From: an uncultured Brevibacillus sp.
GTDB lineage: Bacteria > Bacillota > Bacilli > Brevibacillales > Brevibacillaceae
Assembly: GCF_947502445.1 (NCBI RefSeq)
Contig: NZ_CANMZW010000005.1
Location: 1 to 64,000 of the forward strand
Length of the DNA: 64,000 bases
Direction: 5' to 3'
Numbering within the stretch: position 1 is the first letter of the stretch; each line of letters opens with the position of its first letter. Shown piece after piece: positions 36,291 through 49,056 of this stretch. Position numbers and translations under genes: made by a program. Below the pieces are notes generated by a model. The model did no database searches. It saw only the letters and a list, made by a program, of their open reading frames with translations, and had not been told where the DNA came from.

Positions 36291-37574
36291 TTACATGTTT
36301 TTGATCAAAGCGTCAGCAAACTCGGAGCATTTCAGTTCGGAAGCACCATCCATCAAACGAGCGAAATCATAAGTTACTGTTTTCGCAGAGATGGTTTTTT
36401 CCATGGAATTGATGATCAAATCAGCTGCTTCGTTCCAGCCCAGGTGACGCAGCATCATTTCTCCGGACAGGATCACGGAGGATGGGTTTACTTTGTCGAG
36501 TCCAGCATATTTAGGAGCTGTGCCATGAGTTGCTTCAAAGATCGCATGGCCAGTCAGGTAGTTGATGTTTGCACCTGGAGCGATACCGATACCGCCTACT
36601 TGTGCAGCCAGAGCGTCAGATACGTAGTCACCGTTCAGGTTCAGGGTTGCTACTACATCGTACTCAGCTGGACGAGTCAGGATTTGTTGCAGGAACGCGT
36701 CAGCAATCACGTCTTTTACGATGATTTTGCCAGCTGCTTCTGCTTCTTTTTGTGCTTTGTCAGCGTCGCCGCCTTCAGCTTTGATACGATCGTATTGTGC
36801 CCAAGTGAACACTTTGTCGCCGTATTCTGCTTCAGCCAGTGCATAACCCCAGCTTTTGAAAGCACCCTCAGTGAACTTCATGATGTTACCTTTGTGTACG
36901 AGGGTAACAGATTTGCGTTTGTTAGCAATTGCGTAGTCGATCGCTGCGCGAACCAGGCGCTCTGTACCGTCTTTGGATACAGGCTTGATACCGATACCAG
37001 AAGTTTCTGGGAAGCGGATTTTCTTCACGCCCATTTCATTTTGCAGGAACTCGATTACTTTTTTCACTTCTGGAGTACCTTCAGCCCACTCTACGCCAGC
37101 GTAGATGTCTTCAGTGTTCTCACGGAAGATGACCATATCAGTCAATTCAGGATGTTTAACTGGGGATGGTACGCCATCGAAGTATTGAACAGGACGTATG
37201 CAAGCATACAGATCCAGCTCTTGACGCAGTGCTACGTTGATGGAGCGGATTCCGCCACCTACTGGAGTAGTCAGAGGACCTTTGATTGCGATCAGGTACT
37301 CACGAACTGCAGTCAGTGTATCTTCTGGCAGCCACTCGTTGTATTGGTTGAACGCTTTTTCACCAGCGAATACTTCAAACCAAGCGATTTTCTTTTCGCC
37401 GTTGTATGCTTTTTCTACAGCTGCATCCAAAACACGAACAGAAGCGTTCCAGATATCAGGGCCAGTACCGTCACCCTCGATAAAAGGAATGATCGGGTTG
37501 TTTGGAACTACGAGTTTGCCGTTATCCACTTGGATTTTTTCGCCGGCAGTTGGGTTTGTCAGGTTTTTAAACAC
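36291..37574 (-). CDS. icd: NADP-dependent isocitrate dehydrogenase
   Basis: 427 residues. N-terminal [14 protein letters not shown], phosphate-binding [31 protein letters not shown] with the metal aspartates, and [20 protein letters not shown] before the C-terminus. Converts isocitrate to 2-oxoglutarate. The adenosine-ribose region has the Lys and Tyr typical of NADP users. Fifty bases before mdh. Confidence 0.96.
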   Translation of the reverse strand: MFKNLTNPTAGEKIQVDNGKLVVPNNPIIPFIEGDGTGPDIWNASVRVLDAAVEKAYNGEKKIAWFEVFAGEKAFNQYNEWLPEDTLTAVREYLIAIKGPLTTPVGGGIRSINVALRQELDLYACIRPVQYFDGVPSPVKHPELTDMVIFRENTEDIYAGVEWAEGTPEVKKVIEFLQNEMGVKKIRFPETSGIGIKPVSKDGTERLVRAAIDYAIANKRKSVTLVHKGNIMKFTEGAFKSWGYALAEAEYGDKVFTWAQYDRIKAEGGDADKAQKEAEAAGKIIVKDVIADAFLQQILTRPAEYDVVATLNLNGDYVSDALAAQVGGIGIAPGANINYLTGHAIFEATHGTAPKYAGLDKVNPSSVILSGEMMLRHLGWNEAADLIINSMEKTISAKTVTYDFARLMDGASELKCSEFADALIKNM

Positions 37575-37629
37575 AAGAATCCCTCCAGTGTTGAAGATAA
37601 TAGTTGATTTGGAATATTTCCAGACGTAG

Positions 37630-37658
37630 GAGAACTACCACTGATCGTGGTAGTTCTC
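37630..37658 (-). terminator. Stem-loop between citZ and icd
   Basis: GAGAACTACCAC / GTGGTAGTTCTC, a perfect 12-bp stem with a five-base loop but no T-tract on the minus strand. Better seen as an mRNA-stabilising or processing hairpin, or a partial terminator, that could set the citZ to icd ratio. Confidence 0.5.
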
Positions 37659-37724
37659 AAGCTTGCGCTTAGGAGTGAACAGCCAGGCTGAACACCTGCC
37701 CTCCACGCTCGAAAATAGCGAGTT

Positions 37725-38837
37725 TTAGCGGCGGTCGATTGGCACGTAGTGCTGACCTACCGGACCAGTGTAATCCGCACGAGGACGGATCAAGCGGTTA
37801 TTTTCATACTGTTCCATGATGTGAGCCGTCCAACCGGACATACGGCTGATAGCAAAGATCGGTGTGAACAGATCCGTTTCCAGACCCAGAGAAATGTAAA
37901 CAGATGCGGAGTAGAAGTCAACGTTTGGTTTCAGACCTTTTTCGCCAGTTACCATTTCGTCGATTTTTACAGACATCTCGTACAGCTCAGGACGACCTAC
38001 TTGTGCGGTCAACGCTTTGGACATTTGTTTCAACCATTTTGCACGCGGATCGCCATCTTTGTAGACGCGGTGTCCGAAGCCCATGATTTTGTCCTTGTTG
38101 TCCAGCTTGCTTCTAACATAAGACTCTACATTTTCCAAGCTGCCGATTTCAGTCAGCATTTTCGCTACTGCTTCATTCGCACCACCATGCAGAGGTCCTT
38201 TGAGCGTGCCGATTGCAGAAACAACACCGGAATAAATGTCGGTCAGAGTCGCAACGGTTACACGAGCAGCAAACGTAGATGCATTGAACTCATGGTCAGC
38301 ATGCAGGATCAAAGCAACGTCAAACGCTTTAACAGCTGTTTCAGTTGGCTCTTCGCCTGTCAGCATGTAGAGGAAGTTTTGTGCGATAGTGAAATCAGCA
38401 CGCGGAGCAACCGGGTCCAAGCCTTTGCGCATACGAGCATATGCCGCGATCAGGGTAGGAGTTTGTGCCATCAAGCGGATGGATTTCCGATAGTTGGCTT
38501 CAGGTGTCATTTCTTGCGCTTCTGTGTCGTAGAGCGCTAGCGAAGAGACAGCTGTGCGCAACGCTGCCATTGGATGTACACCTTGTGGGTAGTTGCGGAG
38601 GCCATCCAGCACCTCTTTTGCTACTACAGCCTGTTCACCCAATTGTTTTTTCAAAGCGTCCAGCTGATCACGCTTCGGTAACGCTCCATGCCAGAGTAAG
38701 TATACAACCTCTTCAAAGGTCGCATGTTCTGCGAGTTCATCGACGTTGATCCCGCCATAGCAAAGAACACCATCGACGATAGAACAGATAGATGATTGAG
38801 CTGCAACCACGCCTTCTAGTCCACGAGTAGCTGTCAT
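37725..38837 (-). CDS. citZ: Citrate synthase
   Basis: 370 residues, short Gram-positive type. Motifs: ILHADHEFNASTFAARV, GPLHGGANEAV (active His), GFGHRVYKDGDPRA (His and Arg) and the C-terminal RPRADYTGP. Condenses acetyl-CoA with oxaloacetate. First gene of the citZ-icd-mdh cluster; the divergent ytvI gene lies upstream. Confidence 0.97.
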   Translation of the reverse strand: MTATRGLEGVVAAQSSICSIVDGVLCYGGINVDELAEHATFEEVVYLLWHGALPKRDQLDALKKQLGEQAVVAKEVLDGLRNYPQGVHPMAALRTAVSSLALYDTEAQEMTPEANYRKSIRLMAQTPTLIAAYARMRKGLDPVAPRADFTIAQNFLYMLTGEEPTETAVKAFDVALILHADHEFNASTFAARVTVATLTDIYSGVVSAIGTLKGPLHGGANEAVAKMLTEIGSLENVESYVRSKLDNKDKIMGFGHRVYKDGDPRAKWLKQMSKALTAQVGRPELYEMSVKIDEMVTGEKGLKPNVDFYSASVYISLGLETDLFTPIFAISRMSGWTAHIMEQYENNRLIRPRADYTGPVGQHYVPIDRR

Positions 38838-39229
38838 AGAACTCCCTCTCCTTTTCCACTCAAGTAGTATTGCTTATCCAGTCTGTGCTTGTCATGATGA
38901 CGGATAAGCTCCCTAATCTAAAGCTATATGAAATTAATAAGCAGCGGTTTCTTTCATCCACCACTCTTGTCAGGGAATGTATCCACGCAAATCCACGCAT
39001 AATCATTCTACCGATCATGCAAAGGGGAGAGGCGAGAGAAAAGAATCCACTTCAAGTCGACCCAATTATAAAAGATTATTGCCATTTTGTGAATAAGATT
39101 GGCGAAAAAATGTTTCAAAGGGTGAAACCAAGTTTTGTTTTTTCGCTAGCTTGCTCTGCCTATCCAGCATATTGCATAATAGTACCAACAGCTTTTGTCC
39201 GCTTGAATTGCGGCAGAAAGGAGACACTT
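38838..39229. other. Divergent control region of citZ and ytvI
   Basis: 392 bp between the two start codons. It holds the inverted repeat 38872-38909 close to citZ, further AT-rich stretches suited to promoters, and AAAGGAG before ytvI. An open frame runs through it into ytvI but has no start signal. Confidence 0.5.
38872..38909 (-). promoter_or_regulatory. Inverted repeat upstream of citZ
   Basis: GCTTATCC and GGATAAGC, perfect 8-bp arms 22 bases apart, 35-72 bases before the citZ start. In B. subtilis citZ is repressed by the LysR-type regulator CcpC at TTAT/ATAA dyads; this could be a comparable site, though the spacing differs from the CcpC consensus I know. Confidence 0.4.
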
Positions 39230-40363
39230 TTGAATCAGGAAAACTGGGTGGAGCGCCTGTTTCAAATCATCCGTTTATTATGGGTTTGCTTGGTGATTTA
39301 TGTAGGAATATGGATTTTCCAGTTTGCAACACCATTACTGTACCCATTTCTAATTGCTTTAGTCATTGCGCTCATCATCAACAGACCGGTTACATTCATT
39401 ACCAAAAAGTTTAAAATTCCCAGGTGGTTGTCCGTTACCATCGCCCTCCTGCTCCTGATGCTTTTGGCTGTCGGGGTGGTTACACTCGTTGTTACGGAGA
39501 CGGTTGTAGAGATTGGCGAGCTGGCAAAACGGCTTCCCGGCTTTGCGTCAGAGCTGTCCGAATACTTGCAGCGCACCATTTCCCAAGAATTCCTAATGGG
39601 TGTCTACAATCAGATTCAATGGATGTACTCGCAGCTTGATCCCGATTTCCAGCTAAAGGTCAACAATACAATCGGAAGCGGCATTACGTCGATTACCCAT
39701 ACTGGTCAGGATTTGGTTGTCAAGTTTCTTAATGGATTGAAAAATCTGCTAGTCTCCTTGCCGAACATGGCGACGGTCTCTGTGATTTCTTTGATGGGAG
39801 CCTTCTTTATTTCCAAAGACTTCTACCAATGGGAATCGCGCTTCCGCAGATTGCTGCCAAACGGCGTGAACAATCGTCTGGATCAAATCTTCCGCGATCT
39901 GCGTGGCGCTCTGGTCGGGTTCATCAAAGCCCAACTGACACTGATCTCCCTAACCGCTGCCATCGTCATCATCGGCCTGTTGATCATGCGTGTCGAGTAT
40001 GCAATTACCATCGGGCTACTCACAGGTCTGGTTGATTTGCTCCCTTATCTGGGTACCGGTACTGTGTTTATTCCGTGGATTGTGTATCTCTTTTTCAAAG
40101 GAAACTACAGCATGGTCATCGGCTTGTCTATTCTGTACGCGGTCGTATTAATTTTCCGCCAGATCATCGAGCCAAAGGTGGTTGCCGAAAGTGTCGGCCT
40201 TGATCCGCTCTTGACGCTGGTCGCGCTGTTCGTCGGCCTGCAATTGTTCGGTTTCCTCGGCCTGATCATCGGTCCGGTTTCTCTCGTCTTGATCAATGCT
40301 TTAGTTAAAGCCAATGTATTCACCGATGTGTGGAAATATATACGCGGGAAGCAGCTACAATAA
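39230..40363 (+). CDS. ytvI: Sporulation-type membrane protein YtvI (AI-2E transporter family)
   Basis: 377 residues from TTG at 39230, which has AAAGGAG about seven bases upstream; the frame extends far upstream without a start signal. About eight membrane helices in the AI-2E/PerM layout: TM block at residues 12-50, a soluble middle, and GLLTGLVDLLPYLGTGTVFIPW near the end. In B. subtilis ytvI lies next to citZ and is annotated as a sporulation integral membrane protein. Substrate unknown. Confidence 0.92.
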   Translation: MNQENWVERLFQIIRLLWVCLVIYVGIWIFQFATPLLYPFLIALVIALIINRPVTFITKKFKIPRWLSVTIALLLLMLLAVGVVTLVVTETVVEIGELAKRLPGFASELSEYLQRTISQEFLMGVYNQIQWMYSQLDPDFQLKVNNTIGSGITSITHTGQDLVVKFLNGLKNLLVSLPNMATVSVISLMGAFFISKDFYQWESRFRRLLPNGVNNRLDQIFRDLRGALVGFIKAQLTLISLTAAIVIIGLLIMRVEYAITIGLLTGLVDLLPYLGTGTVFIPWIVYLFFKGNYSMVIGLSILYAVVLIFRQIIEPKVVAESVGLDPLLTLVALFVGLQLFGFLGLIIGPVSLVLINALVKANVFTDVWKYIRGKQLQ

Positions 40364-40370
40364 AAGAAAA

Positions 40371-40416
40371 AGAACCGCTCTGCGGACCACATTTCGCGGT
40401 CTAGCAAAGCGGTTCT
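40371..40416. terminator. Bidirectional terminator between ytvI and fxsA
   Basis: AGAACCGCT / AGCGGTTCT arms with additional inner pairing GCGGACC / GGTC; A-rich before, T-containing after. Confidence 0.75.
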
Positions 40417-40421
40417 GTACT

Positions 40422-40817
40422 TTACCTGCGGAAAAAAAGCTGTATTCGTCCTGATGAAATGAGAGCCCACAGCCAACGTTTTAATAAATGGCGCAAAATC
40501 ATGCGCGTATACGGGATCAAAAAAATCAAGCCGATCACATCAGAGAAGAAGCCTGGGAGCAGCAGCAAAATACCACCAATCAAAACCAAAGCCCCATCAA
40601 TCAAAGTCTCGGTTGGCATCTGACCGCGAGCCAGCTGGAACTGGACCATCCGAAAAACCTGGACTCCTTGCTGCTTCGCCATCCATGCCCCGAACAGACC
40701 CGTCAAAATGACCAGGAAGACCGTATTCCAGCCGCCAATCCATGACCCTACTGTAATTAACCCCCACAGCTCCAGCCCAAAAACGACAACAAAAAGGACA
40801 ACGAGGATACGCAGCAT
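40422..40817 (-). CDS. fxsA: FxsA family membrane protein
   Basis: 131 residues from ATG at 40817 behind GGGGAGG. Helices at residues 1-20, 25-45 and 72-100, with GAWMAKQQGVQVFRMVQFQL between, typical for FxsA (YtzA in B. subtilis). In E. coli excess FxsA relieves exclusion of phage T7 by F plasmid protein PifA; the normal role is unknown. One base separates it from the thioesterase gene. Confidence 0.9.
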   Translation of the reverse strand: MLRILVVLFVVVFGLELWGLITVGSWIGGWNTVFLVILTGLFGAWMAKQQGVQVFRMVQFQLARGQMPTETLIDGALVLIGGILLLLPGFFSDVIGLIFLIPYTRMILRHLLKRWLWALISSGRIQLFFRR

Positions 40818-40818
40818 C

Positions 40819-41250
40819 CTATTCCTCCCCTTTATGCATGGTAGCGAGCCAATCATACACGTCAGGCTCCGATCGAGACAGCCTGATCGGCTTTAAATCT
40901 CTGTTGGTAAATGCATGCATCGTCTCTCCTGACACCAGCAGCTCCTGATCCGCCACCCTGATAATCTCGTAGCAAAACGTCAGGCGAACAGGCGTAATGA
41001 GACCGACCCATGTCCGAATGTCTACTTCATCATCATAGCGAGCCGGTTTTTTGTAGGTAATTCTCGCATCCATGACAGGAAGCAATATCCCTTTTTCCTC
41101 CAGCTCCCGATACGTAAGACCCGCATGGCGAATGAATTCAGTCCGTCCGACTTCAAACCAGTTCAAGTAATTCGCGTGGTAGACTACACCCATCTGGTCG
41201 GTCTCCTGATAGCGAGCCCGCACGCGATGAGAATATATGGTTGGACGCAA
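40819..41250 (-). CDS. YbgC-type acyl-CoA thioesterase
   Basis: 143 residues, hotdog fold. TTG start with GGGGAG about nine bases before. The active-site segment QETDQMGVVYHANYLNWFEV contains the catalytic Asp and the helix typical of the 4-hydroxybenzoyl-CoA thioesterase group. It hydrolyses short acyl-CoA esters; the natural substrate is unclear. Translated with fxsA. Confidence 0.92.
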   Translation of the reverse strand: MRPTIYSHRVRARYQETDQMGVVYHANYLNWFEVGRTEFIRHAGLTYRELEEKGILLPVMDARITYKKPARYDDEVDIRTWVGLITPVRLTFCYEIIRVADQELLVSGETMHAFTNRDLKPIRLSRSEPDVYDWLATMHKGEE

Positions 41251-41314
41251 GTGCTTGTCTCCCCTTTCTCTATATGATTATTGTACCACAGACAAACAAT
41301 GATTTTTAAAGAGC

Positions 41315-41354
41315 AAAAAACGGAGCAGAACTGGTAGCAGTCCCCTCCGTTTTT
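41315..41354 (-). terminator. Terminator of nrdJ
   Basis: AAAAACGGAG / CTCCGTTTTT stem with a 19-base loop behind the nrdJ stop codon. Confidence 0.8.
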
Positions 41355-41385
41355 CAATCCACTCCATGTTTAGACTGCCACCCGA

Positions 41386-43647
41386 TTAGCGAATTGGGCA
41401 AGCTCCGCCTTCGCAAGATTCGGCTGTGGACAGGTCAGCTTCTCCACCTGTTTCGTATTGCTGCAAAATAGCCGGATCAAATGGCTTCATGGTTTGTTTC
41501 AAAGCCTCATATTGTTCCTTGGTGCATTCCTCGTACGGTGCCAGCTGGTAGTTTCCTCCATCCAGCTGCAAGAAGGACACCCCTACAAAATTATCCCAGT
41601 TGTCATAAACGATATCTTCTACTTCTTTCCATTCCTCTTTGCGTACGGTAATCGTGTTGGAGGAGTTATGCTCCGTATATTCTTTTTGGAAACGGAAATA
41701 CGTATCGAATTGGCGTTTTGCGCTTACTTCATTTTTCGTTTCCTCTGCACCTGAAGCTACTGGGAAGTCAATAACCAGCGTCCGTGCATTCGCCATGCGC
41801 TCTTCATAGGTGTCACCCGGTGTACCTACCTCAGGGTTCACTGTCCAGCCAAGAGCTTGTACCGCTTTCGCAAGTGGATCTTCTGCGTTGATACGGATAC
41901 GGCGGATATAGTATGGGGAATGAGACCAGTGCAATCCGCTAGACACACCGCCAGCTACCTGTGACAGCGTACCTTCTGGCTTTACAGTGGTAACGAGTAG
42001 CGGTGAATTGACACGCAGCTCGTATGCATAACGGTTTGCCTCATCCCGCGCTGCATTGCCCAATTGACGAAGCAGCTCCAGCTCTTGCTCTTCCGTATAG
42101 CCGAGGGATGCAAGTGCGTCTTTTACCCCTGTCAGTGAGGTTCCGAGCAGTCTGTCACGCTGTTGAACCGTATCCCAGTGTGGCAGCTCCAATGTAACCA
42201 GAGTCATCCGCAGACCCGCGCGAGCCGATTTGCGCTGAGCTTCCAGAAGACCACCGAGATCCAAATACTTGGAGCCATCAGCGTTTGTTTTTACGAATTC
42301 AACAAGGTTTACAGTAGTCAGGTTGCATACTCCGTAGGAATCAAGCAAAATCTCCGCACAAGGATTCAGGCCTTCTGCATTCGGACGGCGACGATTCGCT
42401 TCCTCCAGATTAATAAAACCAGGCTCACCTTCAAGCTGCATCAATGTAAAGACGAGATTGAGGAACTCTTTGGATGGCTGTTTTATAAAAGCAATCGAGT
42501 TGTTGGACATACGGCGATGGTCGAGACCGAAGCGGCCGCCCCCAACGTTTTGAATGCTGTCAAACCACACTGGCTTATGCTCGCCCAAAAGCGCTCCTAC
42601 GCGGCGGTGATGAGCCAGCTGATCCTCTGTCCAGAACCCGTTGATTCCGTATTTGGCCATCATGCACTCGTAGTCATCATGGTCAAACAGGAAGATTTCA
42701 GCAGTACGGCGTACGCCACCAACTACCACGTTTGCACCGATCAGGTTGCCGATATCGAGGATATGTACCGGACGAATTTTGCCATATCCTTTTTCATCGC
42801 TTTCAATCGGAGCCAAATGCTGGTCAATTTCGTTTTTCAATACTTTATCAATACCTTCAAACATTTCACGCAGCGGCTCATGACCACTCGCGGTTCCACC
42901 AAAGCGCTTCAGACGCTCGCCTTTTGGCCTGACACTGTTGTAGGAAATTTTTACGGTATGAATATGCTCGTAAGCCGTATCAGTCAAGATTTGCAGATAG
43001 AGGCGAAGCGACTCCACCCAGCCTTCCTTGCTGTCACCCACGTAGATTTTGGCAAAGCCATTCTCCAGCACGTTCAGCTCAGAGCGTTCCAGACGCTGAT
43101 GCTTTGGCAGCGGCTTGTACTCGGAGGACAAGAGAGATACGTTTGTACGGATTGGTCCCAATCCTGCAGCCATTTCTTTGGTACACTTGAAGCCCACGCC
43201 AGTACCTACGAGCAACAGGTAAAACAAATCTCCCAAATCATCCCACGATTTGATGTTCAAAAAGGAGCAATTGAAATTCGCCAGCGGGTACAGATCTGCT
43301 ACGCCATTTTCTGCGCCACCGACCCATAGGGTGCGTCCAGACAAAAATTGGCGGAGATTAAACATGTTGTCAAACAATCCCTCTGCCTCTTTTTCCATCA
43401 GGCGCAAGTCTGCATAAAGACCAATCTTGTTCAAATGTTGATAAGCCAGCTTAATATTGTAATCCACCGAGCGGCGGCATGTTTCTTTCCACGTCTCCCG
43501 TCTTCCTTTTTCCGGAATAAAACGAGAATAAGTACGGTAATAAACAAACTGTCCCAAAGGACTCATATGCGCTGGAAAATCAGCGTATTGATCTAGAAAT
43601 TCATCCCGCAGAAATTGGGTGCGGATAACGGTATCAGTGGCCAGCAT
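41386..43647 (-). CDS. nrdJ: Adenosylcobalamin-dependent ribonucleotide reductase (class II)
   Basis: 753 residues. Class II enzyme of the ribonucleoside-triphosphate reductase kind: NFNCSFLN and [10 protein letters not shown] hold the redox cysteines, NPCAEILLD surrounds the radical thiyl Cys, [20 protein letters not shown] lies in the barrel, and CEGGACPIR at the C-terminus recycles electrons. It makes deoxynucleotides with B12 and without oxygen. A pair of NrdR boxes covers the promoter. Starts with ATG at 43647 behind GGAGG. Confidence 0.95.
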   Translation of the reverse strand: MLATDTVIRTQFLRDEFLDQYADFPAHMSPLGQFVYYRTYSRFIPEKGRRETWKETCRRSVDYNIKLAYQHLNKIGLYADLRLMEKEAEGLFDNMFNLRQFLSGRTLWVGGAENGVADLYPLANFNCSFLNIKSWDDLGDLFYLLLVGTGVGFKCTKEMAAGLGPIRTNVSLLSSEYKPLPKHQRLERSELNVLENGFAKIYVGDSKEGWVESLRLYLQILTDTAYEHIHTVKISYNSVRPKGERLKRFGGTASGHEPLREMFEGIDKVLKNEIDQHLAPIESDEKGYGKIRPVHILDIGNLIGANVVVGGVRRTAEIFLFDHDDYECMMAKYGINGFWTEDQLAHHRRVGALLGEHKPVWFDSIQNVGGGRFGLDHRRMSNNSIAFIKQPSKEFLNLVFTLMQLEGEPGFINLEEANRRRPNAEGLNPCAEILLDSYGVCNLTTVNLVEFVKTNADGSKYLDLGGLLEAQRKSARAGLRMTLVTLELPHWDTVQQRDRLLGTSLTGVKDALASLGYTEEQELELLRQLGNAARDEANRYAYELRVNSPLLVTTVKPEGTLSQVAGGVSSGLHWSHSPYYIRRIRINAEDPLAKAVQALGWTVNPEVGTPGDTYEERMANARTLVIDFPVASGAEETKNEVSAKRQFDTYFRFQKEYTEHNSSNTITVRKEEWKEVEDIVYDNWDNFVGVSFLQLDGGNYQLAPYEECTKEQYEALKQTMKPFDPAILQQYETGGEADLSTAESCEGGACPIR

Positions 43648-43712
43648 ATCGGTTCCTCCTTCAAATCTTTCCTCTCTAGTTAACTATCTTTATCTAAAAA
43701 ACTCAATAGTTT

Positions 43713-43760
43713 TACCTATATGTTGTGCGAAATAATTTTCGACAACACTATATATAGTGT
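43713..43760 (-). promoter_or_regulatory. Two NrdR boxes before nrdJ
   Basis: ACACTATATATAGTGT at 43745-43760 is a perfect palindrome equal to the NrdR box core; a weaker box TACCTATATGTTGTGC lies at 43713-43728, with 32 bp between centres. Pairs of boxes three helical turns apart are the known NrdR arrangement. They overlap a likely promoter (TTGTCG and CATATA, 17 bases apart, minus strand). Confidence 0.85.
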
Positions 43761-43769
43761 TATTCACAA

Positions 43770-44095
43770 AAAAACACTTGACACATAATCCCGAACATTA
43801 TGTACCTACTCCTACACCCAAAGTCTTACTCTATTCGCGGTTATGAGCTGTTGGTTCTGGCATGATTCGCCTTTCCTACCGATACTTTCCTTGCAGGAAA
43901 TATCGAACGTTCAGGTACTAATCTGTCCAGAAACCGCTTATGAAAATTCGCCCATACACGAATGAAGACGATATTCGTTTGAGAACGTACCGACCGATTT
44001 TAACAGATTCCCGCGCGCATTGCATCACCTAAAAGGCACCGTTTCCTGGGAATGATTGGGATAGGTAACCGAGTGAAATCACCTACAAACCCACG
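43770..44095 (-). other. Non-coding stretch rich in hairpins upstream of the nrdJ promoter
   Basis: About 325 bp without an open frame. On the minus strand it can form TAGGTGA / TTACCTA, ACGAAT / ATTCGT, CGATA-TTTCCT / AGGAAA-G-TATCG and ACATAAT / ATTATGT; the last is followed after nine bases by seven T. This looks like a structured RNA with its own terminator. I could not match a known riboswitch class. Confidence 0.45.
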
Positions 44096-44102
44096 CCAAA
44101 AA

Positions 44103-44123
44103 AGGGTGACACTTGGTCACCCT
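44103..44123 (-). terminator. Terminator of pfkA-pyk
   Basis: AGGGTGAC / GTCACCCT stem, five-base loop, then six T on the minus strand. Confidence 0.9.
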
Positions 44124-44159
44124 ACTCTTAGGCTTTTTAGCTAAATTGAATCTTTGTAC

Positions 44160-45914
44160 CTAGAGAATTCTGGCATGTCCAGAATAAATATGTCCTCGTT
44201 CGGAATCAACCGTTACGATTTGACCGTCTTTTAACAGCTCCGTCGCAAACGGTACGCCTACAATGACAGGAACACCCACATTCAGTCCGACGATCGCTGC
44301 ATGAGAGGTAAGTCCCCCCTCTTCGCAAATGACCGCACCAGCCTTCTTGAAAGCCTCAATCATGTCAGAGTCGGTTCCAATTGTGACCAGAATGCAGCCT
44401 TCTTCCACTTTTGCCAAAGCTTCTTCAGCTGAACGAGCCGAAACAACCTTACCTGTTACGACTTTTCTACCGATCCCTTGACCTTTGGCTACGACGTCGC
44501 CAATCACATGGATCTTCATCAAATTAGTCGTACCTACCTCACGCACTGGTACTCCTGCAGTGATGACAACCAAATCTCCGTGACGAACAAACCCTGCGTC
44601 CAGCGCTTCCTGAACGGACATCTCCAGCATTTCATCCGTTGTATTAGCCAAGACGCCAAGAACCGGATACACACCGTTGACCAAGGCCAGCCTGCGAATG
44701 ACATCCGCATGAGGGGTAACTGCGACGATCGGCGCCTTTGGACGGAATTTGGAAACCATGCGTGCGGTATGTCCACTTTCCGTAGCAGTAATAATCGCGG
44801 CCGCATCCAGATCGAGAGCGGCGTTGGAAACAGCCTGACTGATTGCATCCGTAATCGTAATTTGCTTGAGCTGTGCCTGCGCGTACAAAATTTCGCGATA
44901 GTTCAGCTCTTGCTCGGCACGTACAGCAATACGGTGCATCGTTTCTACTGATTCTACTGGATACTTGCCCGCAGCCGTTTCTCCAGAGAGCATGATTGCA
45001 TCGGTGCCGTCAAAGATCGCGTTTGCCACGTCGCTTGCTTCAGCACGGGTCGGTCTTGGGTTACGCTGCATGGAATCGAGCATTTGAGTCGCTGTAATCA
45101 CCGGCTTTGCCAGCTCGTTACATTTTTTAATCAGCTTCTTCTGGACGAGCGGTACTTCCTCTGCGGGAATTTCCACGCCCAAGTCTCCACGTGCTACCAT
45201 GATTCCATCAGTCACTACCAGAATTTCATCTACGTTTTCAACGCCTTCCTGGTTTTCGATTTTCGCGATAATATCAATTCGAACATTGTGGCGTTCGAGG
45301 ATTTGGCGAATCTCCAAGATGTCACTCGCTTTTCTCACAAAAGAAGCCGCAATGAAATCGACGTTTTGCGCAATACCGAACTCGATATCCTGCGCGTCTT
45401 TTTCTGTAATCCCTGGCAAATTGATTTTTACACCAGGAACGTTGACCCCTTTTTTACTTTTCAGCGTACCACCGTTTTTGATCAGGCAAAGGATTTCATT
45501 TCCACGAACTTCTTCGACAGTCAGACCGATCAAACCGTCATCAATCAAAATGGTATCGCCTGCTTTGACATCATGAGGCAGTTCATCATACGTAATGGAG
45601 ACGCGCTCTGCTGTCCCTGCGATTTCTTCTGTCGTGAGCGTAATCGTATTGCCCTCGACCAGCTCCACAGCATCAACAGCCAATGTTCCTGTACGAATCT
45701 CAGGTCCTTTTGTATCCAGGAGAATCGCAACCGGTTTCCCTGCTTCTTCTGATGCTTTGCGGATATTTACGATACGTGCAGCATGCTCTTCATGAGAACC
45801 GTGTGAAAAGTTCAGTCGGGCCACATCCATCCCTGCATGAATCAGCTTTTTGAGCGTATCAACTGATTCACTTGCCGGACCAATGGTACATACGATTTTT
45901 GCTTTCCTTAACAT
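44160..45914 (-). CDS. pyk: Pyruvate kinase with C-terminal PEP-utiliser-like domain
   Basis: 584 residues, the long Bacillus type. [10 protein letters not shown] and [12 protein letters not shown] at the N-terminus, [18 protein letters not shown] with catalytic Lys and Glu, [12 protein letters not shown], and TATQMLDSM. The extra C-terminal domain has [19 protein letters not shown], resembling the phosphohistidine domain of PEP synthase. Final step of glycolysis. Follows pfkA. Confidence 0.97.
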   Translation of the reverse strand: MLRKAKIVCTIGPASESVDTLKKLIHAGMDVARLNFSHGSHEEHAARIVNIRKASEEAGKPVAILLDTKGPEIRTGTLAVDAVELVEGNTITLTTEEIAGTAERVSITYDELPHDVKAGDTILIDDGLIGLTVEEVRGNEILCLIKNGGTLKSKKGVNVPGVKINLPGITEKDAQDIEFGIAQNVDFIAASFVRKASDILEIRQILERHNVRIDIIAKIENQEGVENVDEILVVTDGIMVARGDLGVEIPAEEVPLVQKKLIKKCNELAKPVITATQMLDSMQRNPRPTRAEASDVANAIFDGTDAIMLSGETAAGKYPVESVETMHRIAVRAEQELNYREILYAQAQLKQITITDAISQAVSNAALDLDAAAIITATESGHTARMVSKFRPKAPIVAVTPHADVIRRLALVNGVYPVLGVLANTTDEMLEMSVQEALDAGFVRHGDLVVITAGVPVREVGTTNLMKIHVIGDVVAKGQGIGRKVVTGKVVSARSAEEALAKVEEGCILVTIGTDSDMIEAFKKAGAVICEEGGLTSHAAIVGLNVGVPVIVGVPFATELLKDGQIVTVDSERGHIYSGHARIL

Positions 45915-45987
45915 AGGATAATGCCTCCTCTGAACTCTTAGAAACCCTCGAGATGAGGGCCCCGTGGTGAAATATCAATGCGAAAAG

Positions 45988-48125
<2,138 letters not shown>

Positions 48126-49056
48126 GCTTCCACTCCTTCCCGTGACGTGTGCATCTCTACCAGCTTGGACAGCGTTGTACGCATATCTTTACGGTGTACC
48201 ACCATGTCCAGTTGCCCGTTTTTCAGCAAGAATTCGGCTGTTTGAAAGTCTTTTGGCAACTCCTGGCGAATCGTTTGCTCAATGACGCGACGTCCGGCAA
48301 AGCCAATCATAGCTCCCGGTTCTGCGATATTATAATCTCCGAGCGAAGAAAAACTAGCCGATACGCCACCATATGTAGGATTGGTCATAACCGAGATAAA
48401 CAACAGTCGTTCCCGATCCAAACGAGACAATGCCGCACTTGTTTTCGCCATTTGCATCAGGCTAAGTATGCCTTCCTGCATACGTGCTCCGCCAGATGCG
48501 GAAAACAGAATAAATGGCAAACGGCGGTCGATCGCTTGCTCAATTGCACGGGTGATTTTTTCCCCGACAACTGAGCCCATGCTGGCCATGCGAAACCGCG
48601 AGTCCATCACACCGATAACAATCCGATTGCCACCCAGAATCCCTTCTCCTGTAATGACGGCTTCGTTCAAATCAGTATTAGCCTTGTCCTGCTCTATTTT
48701 TTCCAGGTATCCTGGGAAGTCGAGCGGATTCGCTGTTATTAAATTGGTGTCAAACTCCTCAGTCAGTACGCCCTCATCCAAAAGAGATTGCAAGCGTTCC
48801 GGAGCGGACATGGCATAATGATACTGGCAGCCTTTGCAGACGCGCAGATTCTTCTCCAAATCCTTGGAGTAGTGAATCGTCCCACAATGTGGGCATTTAT
48901 TCATCAATCCCTCAGGGACTTCCTTTTCTTTTGTTCCCGCTTCCTTCGCCATATCTGCGGAAGCAGGGACGCGTGCCAGTGTCTCTGAAGGGACCGTAGC
49001 AAATTTACGCTTTTTCCCAAAAAGATCTTTAAGCACAGGTGCACCTACCTTTCTCA

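Noticed and set aside
36171..37607. 478-codon open frame antisense to icd
   Set aside because: Rich in Cys, Phe and Tyr as expected from the reverse frame of a strongly biased gene; no start signal.
38870..39229. Long N-terminal extension of YtvI
   Set aside because: The open frame continues 120 codons upstream through the citZ promoter region; the TTG at 39230 has the only good binding site and gives the family's normal length.
43770..44095. Cobalamin riboswitch before nrdJ
   Set aside because: A B12 riboswitch would fit the gene, but the conserved blocks I know for the class (including GCCACTG and the CCCGCAACTGT loop) are not seen, and the NrdR promoter lies between this region and the gene. 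Kept only as an unexplained structured region.
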